Assembly (NCBI GenBank): GCA_013215505.1
Contig: JABSQZ010000028.1
Span: 1 to 64,000 of the forward strand
DNA length: 64,000 nucleotides
Origin: Oceanospirillaceae bacterium
Lineage (GTDB): Bacteria; Pseudomonadota; Gammaproteobacteria; Pseudomonadales; Balneatricaceae
Direction: 5' to 3'
Shown here: piece after piece, positions 9,615-19,664 of the stretch
Position numbering within the stretch: position 1 is the stretch's first letter
Layout of the letters: every line of letters starts with the position of its first letter
Notes under the pieces: model-generated
Databases searched by the model: none
What the model was told of the DNA's origin: nothing
The model's input: the letters and a program-made list of their open reading frames with translations, nothing else
Position numbers and translations under genes: made by a program

Positions 9615-11732
9615 TTATGCAACCGCCGCAACGGCTATCGGCAGTGTGAATTTGATACAGCACCCCTGCTGCTGAGCAGTGGCTTCTATCCAGACTCTTC
9701 CGCCATTGCGCTCAATCAGTTTTTTCACTACCGCCAATCCCATACCACTGCCTTCCACTTCATCTCTGGGCTTCAATGTTTGAAACATTTGAAAGACTTT
9801 GTCCGACATTGCAGGATCTATACCTGGGCCGTTGTCACTGACAGTAAAAACATGTTCATTGGCTTGTGCCCTATAGCTGATTATAATTTCACCGGCTCTG
9901 AGGTGATGGTGCTTAATCGCATTACTGATCAGGTTGTGCATTACCTGATTTAACAGCGCGGGTTGCACGTCAATACTAGGCAAGTCAAATTTCACCGTAA
10001 ATCCCTGTTGCCGGACAGCGAGTAGATCGACGATATTCTCAACCATTAGATTCATATCTAAAAACTCTATTTGTACAGCACTATTGCCGGCCTTAGAGTA
10101 CTGCAGCAACCCCGCTAACATATCTTCCAGCCTTGTTATGCGGCCTTTTAGTAACTGCATGTAACTGGCGGTTTCATCATCCAAATGCTCTGAGATACCC
10201 TCCTCTATCCACAGGGCCAAATTGCCGATGGCACGCAGTGGTGCCTTTAAATCGTGAGAGGCGACATAGGCAAACTGCTCTAAATCTTCGTTGGAACGCT
10301 GCAGATCTGCAGCGTAAGTTTGAATGTCTATTTCAGCTTTTTTCCGCTCGTCGATCTTTTGAATCGATCCGACCATCCGCTGTGCACTTCCGCGCTCATC
10401 CCAACAGGCCTGTCCACTGCCCAGAAACCACAGATACTCACCGCTTTTATGGCGGATTCTATACTCTATCTGATAGGGGGTATTCTGATTGAAATGCAAG
10501 GCCAGTAACTTTTCGCTACGGGTCCGATCATCTGGGTGTAACATATCGATAAACTGCTCAATACTCGATTCTATCTCTTTATCAGCATAGCCCAGTAAAC
10601 GGTATAACTGCCCCGACCAATACAACTGCGATTTATTAATATCTGACCAATCCCATATACCGACACTCGCCCCCTGTACCGCCAATGCAAAGCGCTGTTC
10701 ACTGAGTTTCAATGCCTTGGTTTGGCGGGCAACTTCCAAAGAAATTGTATGGTGAGCACGATTGAGTTGGTAAAAATGCAGACTTACCAATAGAGAAATA
10801 ATCACAGCGCCAATGGCCGTTAAGCCGGGGATTAAATACGAATGTTGTACCGCGTTCTGTGGTTGCAGGCTCAGCTGCCAACTTCGCTGAGCAAAAGTGA
10901 GGGTGGTTTGAAAATGTTGCTCATCCTGCGTTGCAGCAGCAGTTTGCACCCCGTATAGCAATTGCTGATCAGCCAGGTCCACTACCTGCAAGTCTAATGC
11001 TGTTGCGACTCCCGCTCTGGCCTGCTCAATTAAGTCACCTACACGTAATACTATTGTGGCAAAACCCAATAATTTGCGTCGCCGCTCAGCGACCGCTGTA
11101 GGTTCAGAGTTACCTAAATACACCGGATAGTAAATCATTACTGCAGTTTGATGCCGCTGTTGCGCAGCTAACTGCACCCCTGCTGTCATCACTGGCTGAC
11201 CTGTATCTCTGGCACTTTGCAAGGCGCTCAAACTGGCCACCTGCGAACCTAAGTTATAACCGATACTCAACTCATTAGTGCGCATCGGATAGAGATAATA
11301 AACCGGGTAGTATTCTGGACGAAATGCCGAGACACTCATTGCCCCCTGTTTGCCTTGCACTATCTGATAATTACTGAAGCCCTGGTGGCGCGCTTGCAAT
11401 TCGAAATTTTCTCGCCGGTCGTGACCTACTCTGGGTATCCACTGCAACGCTTGTATATTGTTGCGCTCTTTTAACAGCGCTGCAGAAAAATTTTCAAAAC
11501 TCTGCCGGTTTAAATTACCAGTATTTTGAATAAAGCTCTTTAGCGAAATTACCAGATCACGGCTTGCCTGCAACCCATCTTCAACATTTTTAAAATAACT
11601 ATTTGCCTGTTGATGAAACAGATCTCTCTGTTCTATTTTTAAACTGTTACTGACAAATAAAAATAGTGACAGGGCAACTATGCTACCCAGAACAAGCGCA
11701 ACTGAGGATGTGAGGTAGAACTTTTTGTACAT
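9615..11732 (-). CDS. CHASE-PAS sensor histidine kinase (copy 1)
   Basis: The 705-aa protein has TM1 (about 8-28), a periplasmic CHASE sensor (about 45-250), TM2 (about 300-322), a PAS/PAC domain (about 340-465, ending in the GSGQACWDERG PAC region), HisKA with the phospho-acceptor in YVASHDLKAPLR (His493), and an HATPase with NLISNAIKHH, DNGPGID and GSGMGLA boxes. The kinase core is of the Cph1-like type that usually phosphorylates small Rcp1-like regulators, none of which is adjacent here. It is the second gene after REC-GGDEF-EAL at 11774, 41 bp apart. A close paralogue lies at 33234-35339. The ligand is unknown. Confidence 0.93.
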   Translation of the reverse strand: MYKKFYLTSSVALVLGSIVALSLFLFVSNSLKIEQRDLFHQQANSYFKNVEDGLQASRDLVISLKSFIQNTGNLNRQSFENFSAALLKERNNIQALQWIPRVGHDRRENFELQARHQGFSNYQIVQGKQGAMSVSAFRPEYYPVYYLYPMRTNELSIGYNLGSQVASLSALQSARDTGQPVMTAGVQLAAQQRHQTAVMIYYPVYLGNSEPTAVAERRRKLLGFATIVLRVGDLIEQARAGVATALDLQVVDLADQQLLYGVQTAAATQDEQHFQTTLTFAQRSWQLSLQPQNAVQHSYLIPGLTAIGAVIISLLVSLHFYQLNRAHHTISLEVARQTKALKLSEQRFALAVQGASVGIWDWSDINKSQLYWSGQLYRLLGYADKEIESSIEQFIDMLHPDDRTRSEKLLALHFNQNTPYQIEYRIRHKSGEYLWFLGSGQACWDERGSAQRMVGSIQKIDERKKAEIDIQTYAADLQRSNEDLEQFAYVASHDLKAPLRAIGNLALWIEEGISEHLDDETASYMQLLKGRITRLEDMLAGLLQYSKAGNSAVQIEFLDMNLMVENIVDLLAVRQQGFTVKFDLPSIDVQPALLNQVMHNLISNAIKHHHLRAGEIIISYRAQANEHVFTVSDNGPGIDPAMSDKVFQMFQTLKPRDEVEGSGMGLAVVKKLIERNGGRVWIEATAQQQGCCIKFTLPIAVAAVA

Positions 11733-11773
11733 TGCCTTTTATCCTTATTATCCGTAGATGAAAGTAGTAGGCG

Positions 11774-13507
11774 CTAACCCGAGGCCCGAGGAGTTTTTTT
11801 ACAGGCTCCAAAATAAGCGATCAAATCATCGGCAGACAGTGGTCGTGAAAAATAGAATCCTTGAAGTTCATCACGCTTGGATAGCGGCAGTAGCAGTATC
11901 TGCGATTCAGCTTCAATACCTTCCACTACCAAGGTTAAATCCAGAGTATTCGCCAGCGAAATAATGATATTGCAGATTTTTTTACAGGACTCGGAGGTTT
12001 CGATATTCTCAACAAATGAACGATCAATTTTAATTTTGTCTATAGGCAAGTCATTGAGCCTGCTCAAAGAGGAATAACCGGTACCGAAGTCATCAATGGA
12101 CCAGCGGCAACCAATTTTAGCCAGGCAACTTAAAGCTTCTGTCACTTGCGATATATTTTCCATCAAGGCTGTTTCAGTGATTTCTAACTCAAGCATTTCA
12201 GGTGCGATATTGTATTTAGCTAAGGTACTAATTATATGCTCGGTAAAGCCCTGCTCTTCTATTTGCAGCGGTGAGATATTAATAGCGACCGGAACGATAC
12301 TTAAACCTTGATCCAGCCAGGCACGTAACTGACGGCAACTCTGTTCAATAACCCAACGACCAATCTCTAAAATACAACGTGAGCGCTCCGCTATCGGAAT
12401 AAAGACTCCCGGAGCTATAATTTCGCCAAATTGATTGCGCCACCTCAATAGTACCTCTACCCCACAGACACTGTGATCGGCGACTGACACTTTAGGTTGG
12501 AAATTCAGATACAGCTCGTTATTGGCAATAGCACAGCTCAGTGCTCGCTCCAAAGCTGCGGCCTTAGCTAAACTGTCTTTCATCTTCGGATTAAAAAACA
12601 GACAGGCATTTCTGCCTTTGTGCTTAATTTGATAAAGTGCGTTGTCCGCCTCGCGTAATACTTCCTCAATTCTGTTATTCGCCTGCCCTGGAGTGACCAC
12701 AGAAACACCTATCGAAGCCTGGCAATACAAAGGTTGTTGTTTAAAAATTATCGGCTGTTGGAACACGGCTAACACTTTATCTTTTAGCTCTGAGATATCA
12801 TCTGCGTGTTTGTAACAATTAAACACCACCGCGAATTCATCGCCTCCCAAACGGGCAACTATGTCTGATTTCCTGACCGCCAGCAGCAGCCGCCTGGCCA
12901 GCTCAACCAATACCGCATCTCCGGCTGGATGTCCGTAGCGATCATTAATAATTTTAAAGTTATCTAAATCAATCACTAACAGTGCCAAATAATTTGAGGT
13001 GCGATTGGCTGTTGCCAGTGAAAACTCCAACTCTTGATCAAATTTACCGCGATTTGCCAAGCCAGTTAAACTGTCGGTGTATGCCAATTTAGTGAGTTTT
13101 TTGGCGTGATCTTTCTTCGCCAAAGAGAAGCGCACCACGCGGTTCAGCAGCTGTGCTGTCAATTGGTCTTTGATTAGGTAATCACTGGCACCGTACTCAC
13201 AAGCTTTGTTATCAACCCACTGATCGTCAACACCGGTCAGCAATATCAGCGGAGTGATGTTGCCACTGGCGGTGACTTGGCGAATAATATCTATACCTGA
13301 TTGTCGGCCAATATTTTGATCGATAAAACAGATGTCATATCGCTGTAACTCAGCCACTAAGTCTATGGCAGCCGGATCTCTGATCCAGTGAGTTTCAATT
13401 TGGTCGGGGCGAAACGCCTGCAATAAAATTTTCTTAATACTGAGATAATCAACTTCGTCGTCATCAACTATGAGAACTAACAACTGAGCACCTGCCTTTT
13501 TAAACAT
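11774..13507 (-). CDS. REC-GGDEF-EAL c-di-GMP signalling protein (copy 1)
   Basis: Order: receiver domain (acidic patch VDDDEVD, phospho-Asp in CFIDQNIG, Lys in YLIKD), GGDEF domain with intact RLGGDEF and an upstream RKSD inhibitory I-site, and EAL domain. The EAL signature itself reads EVL (GVEVLLRW), but the other catalytic residues are there: NISPLQ, ELEITET, DDFGTGYSS, KIDRSF, VVEGIE. It may both make and degrade c-di-GMP under control of the kinase downstream. The ATG at 13507 has no Shine-Dalgarno and sits 3 nt after a small hairpin (13511-13531); an in-frame TTG at 13483 has AGGTG ahead, giving MLVLIVDDDEVD, and may be the real start. Confidence 0.92.
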   Translation of the reverse strand: MFKKAGAQLLVLIVDDDEVDYLSIKKILLQAFRPDQIETHWIRDPAAIDLVAELQRYDICFIDQNIGRQSGIDIIRQVTASGNITPLILLTGVDDQWVDNKACEYGASDYLIKDQLTAQLLNRVVRFSLAKKDHAKKLTKLAYTDSLTGLANRGKFDQELEFSLATANRTSNYLALLVIDLDNFKIINDRYGHPAGDAVLVELARRLLLAVRKSDIVARLGGDEFAVVFNCYKHADDISELKDKVLAVFQQPIIFKQQPLYCQASIGVSVVTPGQANNRIEEVLREADNALYQIKHKGRNACLFFNPKMKDSLAKAAALERALSCAIANNELYLNFQPKVSVADHSVCGVEVLLRWRNQFGEIIAPGVFIPIAERSRCILEIGRWVIEQSCRQLRAWLDQGLSIVPVAINISPLQIEEQGFTEHIISTLAKYNIAPEMLELEITETALMENISQVTEALSCLAKIGCRWSIDDFGTGYSSLSRLNDLPIDKIKIDRSFVENIETSESCKKICNIIISLANTLDLTLVVEGIEAESQILLLPLSKRDELQGFYFSRPLSADDLIAYFGACKKTPRASG

Positions 13508-13824
13508 TACGGCGGCTACACGAAATCCGCCATAATAACCGGCTCAGCTTATGAAAATACGCTGTAGTGGCAGAAACACGATTAGAGATAATAAACAGTC
13601 ACTTATCCTGGATATACTGACGGGATTAACTCTCAGGGAAGAATAGCTCTATGCGTGTGACCTATAAGCTGTGCCTGGGGTGATATTTTATGTCTTGCAT
13701 TGAATATAGATCGCATTTAAAAAAAAGCAAAAATTTGCACAGCTTTGATCGAATGCCAGTTCGCCCTTAATAATTAGCCTGCATGGCCTGCCAATTGTAA
13801 ATAGTGAGTGCTTTAGAGAATAGC
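13508..13824. other. Intergenic region upstream of the first GGDEF-EAL unit
   Basis: It separates the GGDEF-EAL gene (minus) from the end of the LysR gene (minus). The only structure I can name is the short inverted repeat GGCGG/CCGCC (13511-13531) directly ahead of the ATG at 13507. A run of eight A near 13720 and general AT-richness suit a promoter, but no site is clear and no ORF is convincing. Confidence 0.5.
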
Positions 13825-14742
13825 TTAACTGCACCTCTCTAACATTAGCGGATCCATTGCCAATTGCTTAAATATCCACTGTTCAAACAGTTGAATCTTC
13901 TGCTGGTGCTCACATTGCTCTGGGTAGACAATATAATAGTCCCGCAGACTGGGCACAGTGTCGGCAAAAATTTGGCGCAATTTCCCCTGAGCTAACTCCT
14001 CTTTGACCAGTATCGGGTCAATCAGCGCCACCCCGGTACCCGCTATGCAAGCATCGAGTATCTGTGAAGTATTTTGAAAATCAAAAGAGACCACCGGGTC
14101 GTTAAAAACCAACTGCTGGGATGCAAACCATTCACGCCACTCAGTCATCACTTGGGCATTAAAGAGCAATGGCTGCTCCAACAAGTCTGCCACTTGTTTA
14201 ATTTCATTGAACATCTCTGGCTGACAGACTGCCGCCAGGCGCTCCCTGCACAACCTTTTGGCTATCATCCCATCCCAGGGACCAATACCGCGACGAATCA
14301 CTAAATCAAAACCTTCTTTATTAAAGTCAGAAGCACTAGTGCTGGTCTGTACTTTTAATCGCCAGTTGGGCTGCAATTTTCTAAAGCTGGCCAATTTTGG
14401 CAGCAACCAACGGGTGGCAAAAAAAGGCACCACTGACATTTTAATCTCTTGGCTGGCGAATGATGTTTGCTCTGTCAATTGCTCAGTGGCCTTTAACAAT
14501 GTCTCTATACCCAATTTCACCTGTGGATAGTAACGCTGCCCCGCTGCACTTAACACAACCTGACGGTCTAAGCGGACAAACAACGCAATTCCCAGGCGCT
14601 GTTCCAGCTGGCGAATTTGGTGACTGATTGCTGAGGGTGAAACAAAGAGTTCAGCGGCGGCCAGCGAAAAGCTGTTTAATCTGGCGGCACTTTCAAAAGT
14701 ACGCAAACTATTTAACGAGGGCAGTGACATGTTCCTATCCAA
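13825..14742 (-). CDS. LysR-family regulator, GcvA-like, divergent to the xyl locus
   Basis: The N-terminal winged helix is typical (SLRTFESAARLNSFSLAAAELFVSPSAISHQIRQLEQRLG, residues about 10-50), with a periplasmic-binding-like effector domain following. The wording SPSAISHQI and the late WFASQQ region resemble the GcvA/AmpR subgroup. It is divergently transcribed from the semialdehyde dehydrogenase with a 125-bp gap, the usual arrangement for a LysR protein controlling its neighbour. The effector is therefore likely a pathway intermediate such as 2-oxoglutarate semialdehyde or a pentonate; that is inference. The start could also be Met5. Confidence 0.9.
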   Translation of the reverse strand: MDRNMSLPSLNSLRTFESAARLNSFSLAAAELFVSPSAISHQIRQLEQRLGIALFVRLDRQVVLSAAGQRYYPQVKLGIETLLKATEQLTEQTSFASQEIKMSVVPFFATRWLLPKLASFRKLQPNWRLKVQTSTSASDFNKEGFDLVIRRGIGPWDGMIAKRLCRERLAAVCQPEMFNEIKQVADLLEQPLLFNAQVMTEWREWFASQQLVFNDPVVSFDFQNTSQILDACIAGTGVALIDPILVKEELAQGKLRQIFADTVPSLRDYYIVYPEQCEHQQKIQLFEQWIFKQLAMDPLMLERCS

Positions 14743-14867
14743 GAATTAATGATCCCTACAGTATACATGAGCAAATACTCAACTGTAGACTGAATAGAAC
14801 TCTTTTGTCGCCATTAAATTATCTGCTTATGATGTCACTAATAATTATTTAGCAGAGGAAACACAAA

Positions 14868-16460
14868 ATGGGCATTTCGGGAAAAATCTTAATAAAAGGT
14901 CAATGGATATTGGGAGAAGGTGGCAGTTTTAATGCAGTCAATCCAGGCACTGGACAAAAATCCAGCGAACTATTCTGCAACGCCAACAACGCTCAAGCGG
15001 AGACGGCAGGCATAGAAGCTTCGCAAGCTTTTGATCTGTACAGCCAATATAGCGACCAACAGAAGGCCAATTTCCTGCGCACTATCGCTTCAGAACTCGA
15101 GAAAATACGCCCTGAAATTGTCCTGCGCGCCACTTGGGAAACAGCCCTGCCGGAAATGCGCATCAACGGCGAGCTGGGTAGAACCATAGGCCAACTGAAT
15201 ATGTTTGCTCAGCTACTGGAAAAAGGCGACTGGAAACGCCCGGTTATCGATCTGGCGCAAGCCGATCGCCAACCACTGCCCAAACCTGATATCCGGCTTA
15301 CGCAAGTGCCACTGGGACCTGTAGTAGTGTTTGCTGCCAGTAACTTTCCACTGGCGTTTTCGGTCGCCGGTGGAGACACCGCATCGGCACTTGCTGCCGG
15401 TTGTCCGGTCATTGTCAAAACCCACAGCGCGCATCCGGGGACTTCCGAGTTAGTCGCCTCAGCTATTTTAGCGGCGATTGAGCAATGTGATCTGCCCGCG
15501 GGAGTGTTTGCCATGCTGCACGGCGGTGGGCGCACTGTCGGTGCCACCTTAGTCACTCACCCGCAGGTAAAAGCGGTAGGTTTTACCGGCTCTATCAGTG
15601 GCGGACGCGCCCTCTATGACCTGGCTGTTGGCCGCCCGGAGCCTATCCCTTTTTACGGTGAATTAGGCTCTACCAATCCGGTCTTTTTGCTGCCTGCATC
15701 ACTGGCGGATAAAGCTGAGGATATAGCAGCATCTTTTATCGGCGCACTGACTATGGGAGTCGGTCAATTTTGTACCAGCCCGGGGATATTGATTGCTGTT
15801 AAAGGTAAGGCACTGGACAGACTACTGGCCTCACTTGCCGAAAAAACCCCGTCTCTAAGCGCCGCTACTATGTTGACCGCCGGTATTTGTAAAAGCTACC
15901 AACAGTCCTGTGAAGAGCGCGCAGCTATGCCCAGCCTTGTGCAGATTGGCTGTGGTGAAAGTGCCGATAGCGAAGCCAGCCAGGCACAAGTACGGCTGTT
16001 CAGTGTCGATGCCAGTGACTACTTAAAACAGGGAGAGCTGGAAGAGGAAGTATTTGGCCCGGCCACCCTGGTCGTCTGTTGTGAAGATAGCGCACAGCTA
16101 TTAGCGGTTGCTAAGAGCCTTGGCGGACATCTTACCGCAGCATTATTTGCCGATGCCGGAGATCAAAATTTAGCCAGCCAGTTGTTGCCAATACTACAAC
16201 AGCGGATCGGCAGAATCTTGTTTGATGGCTACGGCACGGGAGTCGAACTGAGTTCAGCAATGTCTCACGGTGGCCCATACCCCAGTAGTACCGCCGGCCA
16301 AAGTACCTCTGTTGGCACTAGATCTATAGAGCGCTTTACCCGCCCACTGTGTTACCAGAACACTCCGGATGCCCTGTTGCCTGACGAGCTGAAAAATGCC
16401 AACCCCAACTCCATTATGCGTTTAGTCAATAACCGCTGGACCACGACGGCAATAAACTAA
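14868..16460 (+). CDS. Alpha-ketoglutarate semialdehyde dehydrogenase (2,5-dioxovalerate dehydrogenase)
   Basis: Last step of the Weimberg pathway: 2-oxoglutarate semialdehyde + NAD(P)+ to 2-oxoglutarate. The 530-aa ALDH fold shows the nucleotide loop VVVFAASNFPLAFSVAGGDTASA, catalytic Glu265 in FYGELGSTNP and catalytic Cys302 in GQFCTSPG. The FYGELGSTNPVF and SHGGPYPSST segments are the signature of the KGSADH subfamily. It is the first gene of the rightward group with the SMP-30 lactonase and xylD; AGAGGAAA precedes the ATG. A D-glucarate or hydroxyproline role is possible for the family, but the neighbours point to pentose. Confidence 0.92.
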   Translation: MGISGKILIKGQWILGEGGSFNAVNPGTGQKSSELFCNANNAQAETAGIEASQAFDLYSQYSDQQKANFLRTIASELEKIRPEIVLRATWETALPEMRINGELGRTIGQLNMFAQLLEKGDWKRPVIDLAQADRQPLPKPDIRLTQVPLGPVVVFAASNFPLAFSVAGGDTASALAAGCPVIVKTHSAHPGTSELVASAILAAIEQCDLPAGVFAMLHGGGRTVGATLVTHPQVKAVGFTGSISGGRALYDLAVGRPEPIPFYGELGSTNPVFLLPASLADKAEDIAASFIGALTMGVGQFCTSPGILIAVKGKALDRLLASLAEKTPSLSAATMLTAGICKSYQQSCEERAAMPSLVQIGCGESADSEASQAQVRLFSVDASDYLKQGELEEEVFGPATLVVCCEDSAQLLAVAKSLGGHLTAALFADAGDQNLASQLLPILQQRIGRILFDGYGTGVELSSAMSHGGPYPSSTAGQSTSVGTRSIERFTRPLCYQNTPDALLPDELKNANPNSIMRLVNNRWTTTAIN

Positions 16461-16465
16461 CCTTG

Positions 16466-16537
16466 GCACTGATTTAACCGCCAATTAAAGTGTTAGCACT
16501 GATCCAGGCCTGAAAAGAAGGCTGTATCAGTGTTAAC
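16466..16537. repeat. Phased GCACTGAT repeats between dehydrogenase and lactonase genes
   Basis: GCACTGAT occurs at 16466-16473 and 16496-16503, exactly 30 bp apart, and its inverse ATCAGTG at 16526-16532, again 30 bp on. The last two extend to a 12-bp inverted repeat with one mismatch (GTTAGCACTGAT / ATCAGTGTTAAC) and 22-bp spacer. Phasing near three helical turns fits a regulator on one DNA face; a terminator hairpin is the alternative, though no T-run follows. Confidence 0.5.
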
Positions 16538-16570
16538 CTTTATCCATTAGTTTTATTGTAGGTAGTTGCT

Positions 16571-17500
16571 ATGGACCATATTGACGCAATGCTCGGCCCG
16601 CACATTCAGGTCATTGATCAACAATTTGCCAAACTCTGCATCCCGAACACACAACTAGAGCATTTGTGGGGTGACGGGCGCTGGACCGAGGGACCGGTAT
16701 ATTTTGCCGATGCCGGTCAGTTACTTTTTTCCGACATTCCCAACAATCGCATGCTGCGCTTTGATGAGCGCACGGCGCAGTGCAGTATCTGGAATCCCAG
16801 CTGCGATAACAGCAACGGTAATACCAGAGACAGGCAGGGGCGGCTGGTTTCCTGCCGGCATTTAAGCCGATCGGTGATTCGCATTGAATACGACGGCAGT
16901 ACTACGGTGCTGGCCAGTCATTATCAGGGCAAACGCTTAAACTCACCCAATGATGTGGTGGTCTCTGGGGACGGTGCTGTCTGGTTTAGTGATCCCAGCT
17001 ACGGCATCGACAGCAATTATGAAGGCATACAGGCAGAATCTGAAATCGGCGCTTGCCACCTTTACCGTATCTGCCCTGATTCGGCTGAGTTAACCGCAGT
17101 GGCTACCGATTTAGTACAGCCAAATGGTCTGGCATTTTCAGCGGATGAGCAATATTTGTATGTCAGTGATACCGGTGCCAGCCATTTGGACAATGGCCCC
17201 AGGCACATTCGAAAATTTTCTGTGCAGCAATCAAAACTAGTATCCAGTGAAATTTTTTCAGTCTGCCAGCAGGGTCTGTACGATGGCTTTCGCCTGGATA
17301 GCAGCGGAAACTTATGGTGCAGTGCCGCAGATGGAGTGCATTGTCTCAACTCCGCTGGCAAGCTCATCGGTAAAATACGCATTCCCGAGACGGTATCCAA
17401 CCTCTGCTTTGGGGGTATACACCGCAACCGACTCTATATCACCGCTTCTACTTCCTTGTATTCACTGTACTTATCAACCACCGGGTTAAGCTATTTCTGA
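16571..17500 (+). CDS. SMP-30/gluconolactonase-family sugar lactonase
   Basis: Hydrolyses an aldonolactone to the free acid, here expected D-xylono-lactone to D-xylonate (step 2). The six-bladed SMP-30 propeller is recognisable by WTEGPVYFADAGQLLFSDIPNNRMLRFD at the start (metal Glu in EGP), LNSPNDVVVSGDGAVWFSDPSYG in the middle (Asn and Asp ligands) and QPNGLAFSADEQYLYVSDT and DGFRLDSSGNLW later. The 309 aa are normal for the family, with no signal peptide, so it is cytoplasmic. It lies 110 bp after the dehydrogenase and before xylD. Specificity for xylonolactone is from context. Confidence 0.9.
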   Translation: MDHIDAMLGPHIQVIDQQFAKLCIPNTQLEHLWGDGRWTEGPVYFADAGQLLFSDIPNNRMLRFDERTAQCSIWNPSCDNSNGNTRDRQGRLVSCRHLSRSVIRIEYDGSTTVLASHYQGKRLNSPNDVVVSGDGAVWFSDPSYGIDSNYEGIQAESEIGACHLYRICPDSAELTAVATDLVQPNGLAFSADEQYLYVSDTGASHLDNGPRHIRKFSVQQSKLVSSEIFSVCQQGLYDGFRLDSSGNLWCSAADGVHCLNSAGKLIGKIRIPETVSNLCFGGIHRNRLYITASTSLYSLYLSTTGLSYF

Positions 17501-17870
17501 TGGCCCCCAGCTGCGCAATTTGCTGGGCAGTGCTGTTTCGGGCCGGCGATTTTCAAGCGCCCAGTAGTGCTGACAGACAGCAGAGAGTAATGACCAGTCC
17601 TTGCCAAGTTGCCATAGCTGTTATGTTTTATGCTTTAGTCTTTACTAAATATCACAGAATAATCATTAGTAAATTTATTCTGTTTTAATAACTCTGCAGT
17701 TTAAAATGGCGGCGATTAATGCGTATCAACCGCAACTAATGACTCTTTTACGGCACTCATTAACAGTGCTGATGCTTTTTATCGCTGAGATTATTTGGGT
17801 TTCTTTTTTTAAACTGCCTAAAAAGGACAACAATACTGAGAAATCTAAGCGCTGCATATTAGGATCAACC
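17501..17870. other. Intergenic region ahead of xylD
   Basis: Holds a candidate operator (17641-17673) and the presumed xylD promoter. An open frame continuous with xylD runs from 17706 to 17870, but its translation is hydrophobic and unlike any dehydratase N-terminus, so I treat it as untranslated leader. No separate gene is seen. Confidence 0.55.
17641..17673. promoter_or_regulatory. Inverted repeat TTTACTAA/TTAGTAAA upstream of xylD (candidate XylR site)
   Basis: TTTACTAA (17641-17648) and its exact inverse TTAGTAAA (17666-17673) flank a 17-bp spacer. The ten-base form TTTACTAAAT is repeated at 21356-21365 in front of xylX. Sharing between two pathway promoters makes a common regulator site plausible, the XylR-like protein being the obvious candidate. 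AT-rich chance similarity cannot be excluded. Confidence 0.45.
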
Positions 17871-19664
17871 ATGAATAAAAATAGAAAATTACGTTCCCAA
17901 GCTTGGTTCAACAATCCCGACAATCCCGGAATGACCGCTTTATACATTGAGCGCTATCTTAACTTTGGTCTCACCCGTGAAGAGCTGCAGTCTGGCAAGC
18001 CGATTATCGGTATCGCCCAGACAGGTTCTGACTTGTCCCCCTGCAATCGCCACCACATAGAACTGGCCAAGCGAGTACGCGACGGTATTATTACCGCCGG
18101 CGGTATCCCTATGGAATTCCCGGTGCACCCGATACAGGAAACCGGCAAGAGACCGACAGCCACCTTAGACCGTAACTTAGCCTATTTAGGCCTGGTCGAA
18201 CTGCTGTATGGCTATCCCCTGGATGGGGTGGTGCTGATGATAGGTTGTGACAAGACCACCCCCGCCTGCCTGATGGCAGCGGCCACTGTCGACATCCCGG
18301 CAATTGCGCTTTCTGTAGGGCCCATGTTGAATGGCTGGCACAAAGGTAAGCGCACCGGTTCCGGGACTATTATCTGGGAGGCGCGCGAGCAACTGGCCAC
18401 CAATGAAATAGACTATGAAGAGTTTATGCAAATCACCACTAGCTCAGCACCCTCTGTGGGCTTTTGTAATACTATGGGCACCGCTTCAACCATGAATGCC
18501 CTGAGTGAGGCTCTGGGCATGCAACTTCCAGGCTCAGCTGCAGTGCCTGCCCCCTATCGCGAGCGTGGCCAGTACTCCTACCGCACAGGCCTGCGCATTG
18601 TCGACATGGTCTGGGAGGACTTAAAGCCTTCAGACATTATGACCCGGGCCGCCTTTGAAAACGCTATAGTCGCCAACTCGGCTCTAGGTGGCTCCACTAA
18701 CGCTCCCATCCATCTGAATGCGATCGCCCGCCATCTGGGGGTAGAGCTCAGCAATGACGACTGGCAAGAGTTTGGCCATAAAATCCCACTGCTAGTCAAC
18801 ATGCAACCCGCCGGTAAATACTTAGGCGAGGATTTTCACCGCGCTGGCGGCGTACCGGCAGTCATCGCCGAACTGCTTAAAGAGCAATTATTACCTAACC
18901 CGGGTGCAATCTGTGTGACCGGAAAGAGCATTCATGATGAAAACTACAGCGCCGAAAATTATAATCAGAAAGTGATTAAAAGTGTGGCACAGCCGCTGAA
19001 AGCACAGGCCGGCTTCATTAACTTATCCGGTAATTTATTTGACAGCGCCATCATGAAAACCTCGGTTATTTCCGATCAATTTCGAGGGCGCTACTTATCG
19101 AATCCCGACGACCTGAATGCCTTCGAGGGCAGAGCGATAGTCTTTGAAGGACCTGAGGATTACCACCAGCGCCTGGATGACCCAGCGCTTGAGATCGACC
19201 AGAACTGTATTTTAGTGATCCGCGGCGCCGGCCCTATCGGCTACCCGGGAGGCGCTGAAGTGGTCAATATGCAGCCACCAGCCGCCCTGTTAAAGCAGGG
19301 TATCCGTGAGCTGCCGTGCATCGGCGATGGCCGTCAGTCCGGCACTTCGGGCTCACCGTCAATTCTTAACGCAGCTCCGGAGGCCGCGGCTATGGGTGGC
19401 TTGGCACTGATCAAAACCGGGGATATGGTTCGTATTGATCTCAACACTGGCAGCGCCAATATGTTGGTCTCAGCAGCAGAGCTGTCGCAGCGGCGCACTG
19501 AGCTAGAAAAACGCGGCGGTTTTCCCTTCCCCGAGCATCAAACGCCCTGGCAGGAAATTCAGCGCTCTATGACCGATCAGTTTGATCTTGGCATGACCTT
19601 AAAACCGGCGGTGAAATATCAACGAATCGCCACCGATAAAGGGATTCCCAGAGATAACCATTAA
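17871..19664 (+). CDS. xylD: D-xylonate dehydratase (IlvD/Edd family)
   Basis: Dehydrates D-xylonate to 2-keto-3-deoxy-xylonate. The protein closely resembles Caulobacter XylD as I recall it, throughout its 597 aa: [17 protein letters not shown] at the start, [41 protein letters not shown], and [20 protein letters not shown] near the end. Cys58, Cys126 and Cys199 match the three [2Fe-2S] ligands of the sugar-acid dehydratases. The ATG at 17871 has AGGA 10 bp upstream and is preferred to the in-frame start at 17706. L-arabinonate is an alternative substrate. A degenerate copy of its last 30 codons lies just downstream (see the tandem duplication). Confidence 0.93.
   Translation: MNKNRKLRSQAWFNNPDNPGMTALYIERYLNFGLTREELQSGKPIIGIAQTGSDLSPCNRHHIELAKRVRDGIITAGGIPMEFPVHPIQETGKRPTATLDRNLAYLGLVELLYGYPLDGVVLMIGCDKTTPACLMAAATVDIPAIALSVGPMLNGWHKGKRTGSGTIIWEAREQLATNEIDYEEFMQITTSSAPSVGFCNTMGTASTMNALSEALGMQLPGSAAVPAPYRERGQYSYRTGLRIVDMVWEDLKPSDIMTRAAFENAIVANSALGGSTNAPIHLNAIARHLGVELSNDDWQEFGHKIPLLVNMQPAGKYLGEDFHRAGGVPAVIAELLKEQLLPNPGAICVTGKSIHDENYSAENYNQKVIKSVAQPLKAQAGFINLSGNLFDSAIMKTSVISDQFRGRYLSNPDDLNAFEGRAIVFEGPEDYHQRLDDPALEIDQNCILVIRGAGPIGYPGGAEVVNMQPPAALLKQGIRELPCIGDGRQSGTSGSPSILNAAPEAAAMGGLALIKTGDMVRIDLNTGSANMLVSAAELSQRRTELEKRGGFPFPEHQTPWQEIQRSMTDQFDLGMTLKPAVKYQRIATDKGIPRDNH

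Noticed and set aside
9546-9953. Plus-strand frame over the end of the CHASE kinase
   Set aside because: Antisense to the HATPase domain, whose motifs are complete on the minus strand.
17706-17870. N-terminal membrane segment on XylD
   Set aside because: In-frame but hydrophobic and unlike any IlvD/Edd protein; AGGA and ATG at 17871 fit the family start.
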